The notes under the pieces: generated by a model | Databases searched by the model: none | Seen by the model: only the letters and a program-made list of their open reading frames with translations | Told to the model about the DNA's origin: nothing | DNA from: Zygnema cylindricum | Lineage: Eukaryota; Streptophyta; Zygnematophyceae; Zygnematales; Zygnemataceae | Length of the DNA: 47,952 nt | Direction: 5' to 3' | Assembly: GCA_037447655.1 (NCBI GenBank) | Contig: JBBHKE010000803.1 | Span: 43,122 to 91,073 of the forward strand | Made by a program: the position numbers and the translations under genes | Shown here: in pieces, positions 43,322 to 47,952 of the stretch | How the letters are laid out: each line of letters starts with the position of its first letter | Position numbering within the stretch: position 1 is the stretch's first letter

Positions 43322-44113
43322 TTTTCTGGAGGACATTTTTTTTTTTTTTTTTTTTTTAGAATGTGAATTTAGAGAAATCTTAACTTTGGAAAAACTTATA
43401 TTACAGGCATGTCTTATAAAGACAACGTCGTTTGACATTCGATTTGTTTTTGGTAGGATTTTAGATTTGTATTCTTCCTTGTTGAGTTAGCTAAAAAGAA
43501 ACAAAAAGATTTATTTATGTATTTTTGAAGACGAAACAGGTAGTGGAAGCAATGACTTGTTCGAAAGGAAAATTTCAGGAGACATGGCAGAGCGCAGCGA
43601 AAGCACTGGAGAATCATCGGAAGAAGTTCGCGTCGCGAACAACGACGCAGCATAGCGGCGCAGCGAAAGGAGTGGTGACGTATGACACTTACACGCTGAT
43701 TATTCTATTCCACATGCACGCAACTAAATATTCAAGGGTTATGCATTTATGGCGTAAGGGGAGCTATTAAAGGACACTTTTTGTAAGAAGGCAGCAAGCG
43801 AATGGGAATTGGCAGAGGGCAGCAAGAGCAATGGCGACGTCGGCAAAACAATGGTGATGTGTTGTTTTTGCTCAAATTCTTGTATGATGAACAGTGGAGG
43901 TTGATACAGAATTTTGAATATATATTTATATTTTTTTCTTTTGTTTATCCATTAGAGTGGAAATATTTGCATACAACATAGACTAATGAGTATAAAGCTT
44001 TAGGGGAGTGTAGAATTTGAAAGCTTTAGTCTCAGTAGATGAGGCTATGAGGAGAAAGTTAAGGGTGAAAAAGAGAAGCAGCTCGGACTGCGATGTCGAA
44101 TTAGAGCAGCATG
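43322..44113. other. Non-coding 3' internal part of the gag-only element
   Basis: It contains a 22-base T run (43336-43357) and no recognisable domain. A short open frame near 43525-43770 has no support. Confidence 0.45.
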
Positions 44114-44272
44114 GCAGCGTAGAAGTACACGGTGCACTTTGTATTCATACTGTGTTGCGATGCCCAACTAGCGCAGCGTAGCAGTACACGCTGCACTTTG
44201 AATTCATACTGCGTTGCAATGTCAAACTAGCGCTGCGTAGCAACATAACATTACACGGTGCATATTTTTCTA
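44114..44272. repeat. 59-bp tandem repeat near the 3' LTR
   Basis: Units start at 44114, 44173 and 44232 with gcagcgtag-type words and share acacggtgcacttt and attcatactg. The third is partial. Tandem repeats next to the 3' end are common in non-autonomous retroelements. Confidence 0.75.
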
Positions 44273-44300
44273 GGTGCACGAAACTAAATTTTCGGGGGAG

Positions 44301-45237
44301 TGTTGTTTTGAAAAGTCAGTTTCGTGCGTACGAGATAGTTCGTTTGAACTGCTAATTGGATTTAATATGGAGGTTTGAACAGATTCACGGATTGGGGGAG
44401 CGAACGGATAGATATAATTAAAGTGACGTAAAAGACTCATTGAGTGGTGTGAACAAGCTGTGACAAATAGACGGCGGATCGCGAAACGATCCGATGTAAA
44501 ATAAACGGAATATTGAAATAGGCGCCGCCGGTACGGAGCAGCTGCGACGCAGTCAAGACAACGCAGCTGCGGATAATATCGCTTGTATTGATTACGGAGA
44601 TGTCGGTGTAAACATCCTGAGCAACATTGGTTTGTCTTTTGGCTAATTAGTTTATTAGTATAGATCAGTTCAGATTGACATACCTTTAACTATTCGGGTA
44701 TACTTACAATAGTTTAGGTAGATGGTAGATACCGTACGGCTGGTATACCTCCGTACATTCAAGAGTGAAATCACTGAGTATAACTTGTTGGACATAGAAT
44801 ATTTTGTGTATCGCAGTCAAGTTTATCAAAGCAATGGCAGAATGTTTTCTGCATCTTTGACCTATTGGTGTGATCACTCTGTTTGGAGTTTTCATGTGAA
44901 ACTTTGTGGAGTTATTCTATGATATAGAATCTATATGTTTGTAAAGTTTCATTGTATTTCAGTATCTTTGTAAGATTCTGTGAACACTCTAAGTGGTTAG
45001 ATTGTGAAGCTGTCAGCTATTTTTGGGAAACTCGAAGCTTATATCTTCTATATGCCTTGGTGGATTTGGCAGTAACTTTGGGAGTTTACAGTGTATATGG
45101 TATACTGCACATTGTACAGTTTGAGGTGAATTTGTTTATTGTGGAGTAATCTGTGTTGTCTGAAACACAACTGTTTTTGAGGTAGTTTGTGGGTGTTTCC
45201 GTGAGTAATCCATGGCTGAAATAGGCTATGGACAATA
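44301..45237 (+). repeat. 3' LTR (937 bp) of the gag-only element
   Basis: It starts tgttgttttgaaaagtcag after the purine tract and ends gacaata, followed by the TSD agtag. It is collinear with the 5' LTR, with scattered substitutions concentrated in the first 350 bases. Confidence 0.88.
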
Positions 45238-45242
45238 AGTAG

Positions 45243-46011
45243 CCGGTAGCCTTAACCGTTAAGTCTAGAAGTTACGATACATCCTATAGGGTTTGATTTT
45301 TATTTAAACATTTCCACGTAGGATATTTCATTTAACGGAAACAGCTTACGGAATACATAGAGTCAGTTATGTAGAAGAACGTATTACGGTATGGATAAGA
45401 AACAAGTACCGCGCATTTGTTTCTTTAAACGAAACAAATACCGCGCAAGTATATTTGACGACTTTGATTAAAATCTGCATTCAATGGGACGGCCAGGAAG
45501 AAACCCGAGATCGCGGAAGACAATCTCGACAGTTTGTGATCATCGCCACATCGGATGACACGTGGCGAAATTGCGTTGGATCGCGACATCTTTGAGAATT
45601 ACGGGACCGAATCCGGATATGACATGTGTCGACTTTTAGGCCATGTTGTACAATATCTATACAGAAAGTACACCGGCAGCTGTACTTTTGTGTATGGAAG
45701 TGTAATTTGATTGGCTCCGTACATCAGTAGATAAAGTCTGTGAGAGAAATAGTACTTAGAATAATTGGTAGATAGGACCCTCTCTCCCAGAGAGCTTCTC
45801 TACAAAAGGTCAACTTTGACCCTCCATAACTTACTGCTCAGGGGAGCAAATTCAGAGATTCTTTTTGTTATCGACTCACGGTAGTATTCCTTTCACAGGG
45901 GTGAAGGTGGTCGCAGTTTTTGTCTCCCAGGGTGGCAATTGTTCTTGCTGAAACACAAACGGGTCAGGATTATCCTAGAGGCTTTTTGGAAGCTTTCCAT
46001 TCTGAGGACAT
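45243..46011 (+). repeat. Leader / presumed 5' LTR of the plus-strand copia element
   Basis: Homologous to 33885-34575 read in reverse, from about 45258. It includes gtacttttgtgtatgg and tatcctagaggctttt just before gag. Its first 15 bases belong to the interrupted tRNA-like unit. The LTR end and primer site cannot be fixed because the 3' LTR is outside the window. Confidence 0.55.
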
Positions 46012-46990
46012 ATGGAGGTCTCACAGTTTCAGGTTATGGGCCCACCCTCTAGGGTAACAATCTTTAATGGAACTGGCTTCATATACTGGGAAAGTATGAT
46101 GATGAAGCTCTATACGAGAAAAGGTTTTGGGGGATAGTAAGTGGACGAGTGGGGCGTCCATCAAGTCTTAGAATCCCTCTAGGGTTTAGAGGAAAGAGAT
46201 TCATCAGGAAAGAGGATCCACCTTCAACGAAGGAGACAAAGGAACGCGAGGTGTTGGACAAAGGAAAGGAGAAGAAGACAACCACACCAATAGCAACTGG
46301 TTCGGCATTCTTGTCTCCTATTCCAAGGAACGAGGAGAATGATACTGATACCTGGGACTTCAACAATATGGCGGCAAAGCACTTCATCCTCCGCCATCTT
46401 ACTTAAGGTCTTGCATATCCTCATTTGTAGGTAGAAAGGGCATCCGATCTTTGGGTGGCTCTCATAGAGGTGTACCGAAGTGGTACGATTCAACAACAAC
46501 ATTCGGCTGATCACAAAGTTAAGGAGTATGTATACAAGGGGGGGAAGATGTTAGATTTTTGCAATGAGCTTGCTACACTTTCCATGGAGCTAGACAGTGC
46601 GGGAAAAGATTTTAGTGAAAAAGAAAAGGTTAACTGTTTACTCATGAAGTGCAGGATGGTTGAGAACATAATCACCATGTCAGGACTTGCCGAACTCAAG
46701 GTGGATATGGAACTCAGTGGTAGGGATGATTCTCGTTCGAGAGAATACGATTGAGATCCGCAAGGGAGGAATGACTGGGCAAGCCTTGGCAGCTACGATC
46801 GATTGGGGGAACAAGGATTCCTGAAGACCGGTCGAAAACTATGGGGGGAGGGAGCAAAAAAATAAAAGCGACGAGTTCGGACCAAGGGCTCCCAAAGGTT
46901 TATGTGATTTTTGTAAGAAATCAGGCACTATATGGCGGAGTGCACTAAGCTAACCGAGCTTCGGTTAAAGGAGGGGCAGACCAATGGAAC
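46012..46990 (+). pseudogene. gag: Ty1/copia gag, plus-strand element
   Basis: ATG 46012 begins EVSQFQVMGPPSRVTIFNGT, paralleling the minus-strand copy. A one-base frame change near 46125, stops near 46405 and 46430, and another one-base loss inside the CCHC knuckle (about 46905-46950; CDFC present) break it. Recognisable blocks are NMAAKHFILRHLT (46365-46403), VKEYVYKGGKMLDFCNELAT (46530-46580) and KVNCLLMKC. It has the same family order as 33884-32891. Confidence 0.75.
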
Positions 46991-47014
46991 CCCGAGAGGA
47001 AAAAAAATGCCCTT

Positions 47015-47470
47015 GTGACACAGGTGCATGAGGCAAAATCTGAGGATGAGGATGATGAGCTCCTATTGGATGAGGAGTTGGAGGCGAAAAACAAGGTCAA
47101 AATTCCACGAAGGCATAAATGTGCTTACGGTGGATTGAAAGGTGAATCAGGTTGGATTATAGATTCAGGTGCCTCCATGCACATGTGTAAGGATAAGCAC
47201 CTGTTCACTAAGATAAGAAAGATTCCCACCGTAGAGATAGAGTACGGAGATGGGAGGATAGTCACTACTACTCTTGTAAGATCGGTAGATCTAAAAGTGT
47301 TAGTAGAAGGAAAGACATCCATAGTAGCATTCTCCGATGTATTGTTTATTCCGGAGTTGAACAAAAACCTCATCTCTACATCTGTATTAGATGATAACGG
47401 GTTTTTTACTAGCAATAAGGAAGGAGTCTTTACTGTTAGTTTTGAAGAGGATGTCTATTTCATTGTTTAG
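47015..47470 (+). pseudogene. pol: Ty1/copia protease region, plus-strand element
   Basis: An open stretch of 151 codons with an acidic leader, RRHKCAYGG, then GWIIDSGASMHMCKDKHLF (DSG active site) and SDVLFIPELNKNLISTSVLD. It ends in a TAG at 47468-47470, after which the pre-integrase region continues in the same general order. As part of a broken polyprotein it is unlikely to be made. Confidence 0.85.
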
Positions 47471-47482
47471 AAAGGTAGCCAA

Positions 47483-47952
47483 ATGATGTTTAGGCTGATT
47501 TTAAGTAATGAAACAAAGAAAATTTATTATACTGGTGTTCATGATATTATGATGTGGCATAAGAGGCTTGGGCATGTGAATCTAGATAAGTTAAGAAAGA
47601 TAAAAAAGATGGGAGTGGTGGAAGGGATTAAGTTCACTGAGAGTGATAATATAAGTGATTGTAGTGGATGTGCTCAAGGTAAAGCACACAGATTACCCTT
47701 TCCCAAAACAGCCACCTATAAAGGAGAAAAATTCTAGATTTAGTACACACAGATATTTGGGGACCAGCTAAAGTGCCCTCGACCGGGGGAAGAGATTTAT
47801 GATGACTATCACTGATGATTGGTCTTGGTGTTCCATGGTGTATTTTTTGAAAAACAAGTCAGAAGCTCAGGATTGTTTAAGACAATATAAAGCATGGAGC
47901 GAAAAACTCCATGAAACTCCAATCAAGAGAGTAAAGAGTGACAATGGTGGTG
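47483..47952 (+). pseudogene. pol: Ty1/copia pre-integrase and integrase start, cut by window end
   Basis: MWHKRLGHVNLDKLRKIKKM and CSGCAQGKAHRLPFPK form the HHCC zinc-binding region. The core starts after a one-base loss in an A run (about 47735) and another near 47800: residues of the HTDIWGPA block and ITDDW can be read in shifted frames, then YFLKNKSEAQ and KLHETPIKRVKSDNGG at the last bases. The element continues beyond 47952. Confidence 0.82.

Larger units (their letters stand above)
40650..45237 (+). mobile_element. Complete gag-only LTR retrotransposon (TR-GAG-like)
   Basis: It is bounded by LTRs at 40650-41588 and 44301-45237 and by identical 5-bp direct repeats agtag (40645-40649 and 45238-45242). 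The internal 2.7 kb encodes a copia-type gag and two further basic ORFs but no protease, integrase, RT or RNase H. The purine-rich tract before the 3' LTR is ttttcgggggag. A non-autonomous element mobilised by a copia partner fits; terminal-repeat retrotransposons carrying only GAG are known in plants. Age is moderate, since the LTRs differ by roughly 4% by eye. Confidence 0.85.

Overview
The window looks like nuclear DNA of a streptophyte (green plant lineage; a charophyte alga such as Chara is my guess, not proven). Reasons: GT-AG introns, a plant-type DUF7796 membrane glycosyltransferase-like gene, a SET/Rubisco-LSMT-like gene, plant-style Ty1/copia retroelements and dense nested transposons. 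Only two genes look like host genes. The rest is layered mobile DNA.

Layout. 1-3670: AT-rich palindromic DNA elements, a hAT-like MITE and nested small elements that share one terminal motif. 4634-9289: a 5' LTR (731 bp), leader and broken gag of an LTR retrotransposon with no pol. 9290-10500: a GC-rich hairpin island and an AACCG-rich repeat. 10598-13384 (+): seven-exon SET-domain methyltransferase gene with a small MITE in intron 1. 14388-17315 (-): three-exon type II membrane DUF7796 gene. 18900-25031: a hAT-like MITE, a 2.3-kb block present twice (19320-21621 and 22728-25031) and, between the copies, a solo LTR of the 4634 family. 25032-28190: copia integrase fragment, GA-rich tract, decayed coding sequence, hairpin cluster and a pogo/CENP-B-like transposase remnant. 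28288-34575 (-): a decayed Ty1/copia element whose linker-RT segment occurs twice. 34576-36116: a tRNA-like/SINE-like unit and an LTR with adjoining 3' internal end. 36117-40395: hairpin, long polypyrimidine and polypurine tracts, a hAT-like element and a 256-bp tandem duplication. 40650-45237: a complete LTR element with 5-bp target duplication that encodes gag and two novel basic ORFs but no pol. 45243-47952 (+): second Ty1/copia element, running off the end.

The strongest candidate for something undescribed is the 4.6-kb gag-only element at 40650-45237. It has two LTRs, a TSD, a copia-type gag, and two overlapping downstream ORFs that carry a repeated module of about 50 residues I do not recognise. 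Its LTR family also occurs at 34940-36116. Other notable structures are the duplicated RT segment in the copia element, the recurrent terminal motif that marks small elements across the window (one of which starts exactly at a possible splice donor of the SET gene), and the TTCAGCGACGA-type hairpins at three places.

All calls come from reading the sequence; no database search was run. Family names come from recognised motifs, and splice sites are my own best-fit models.
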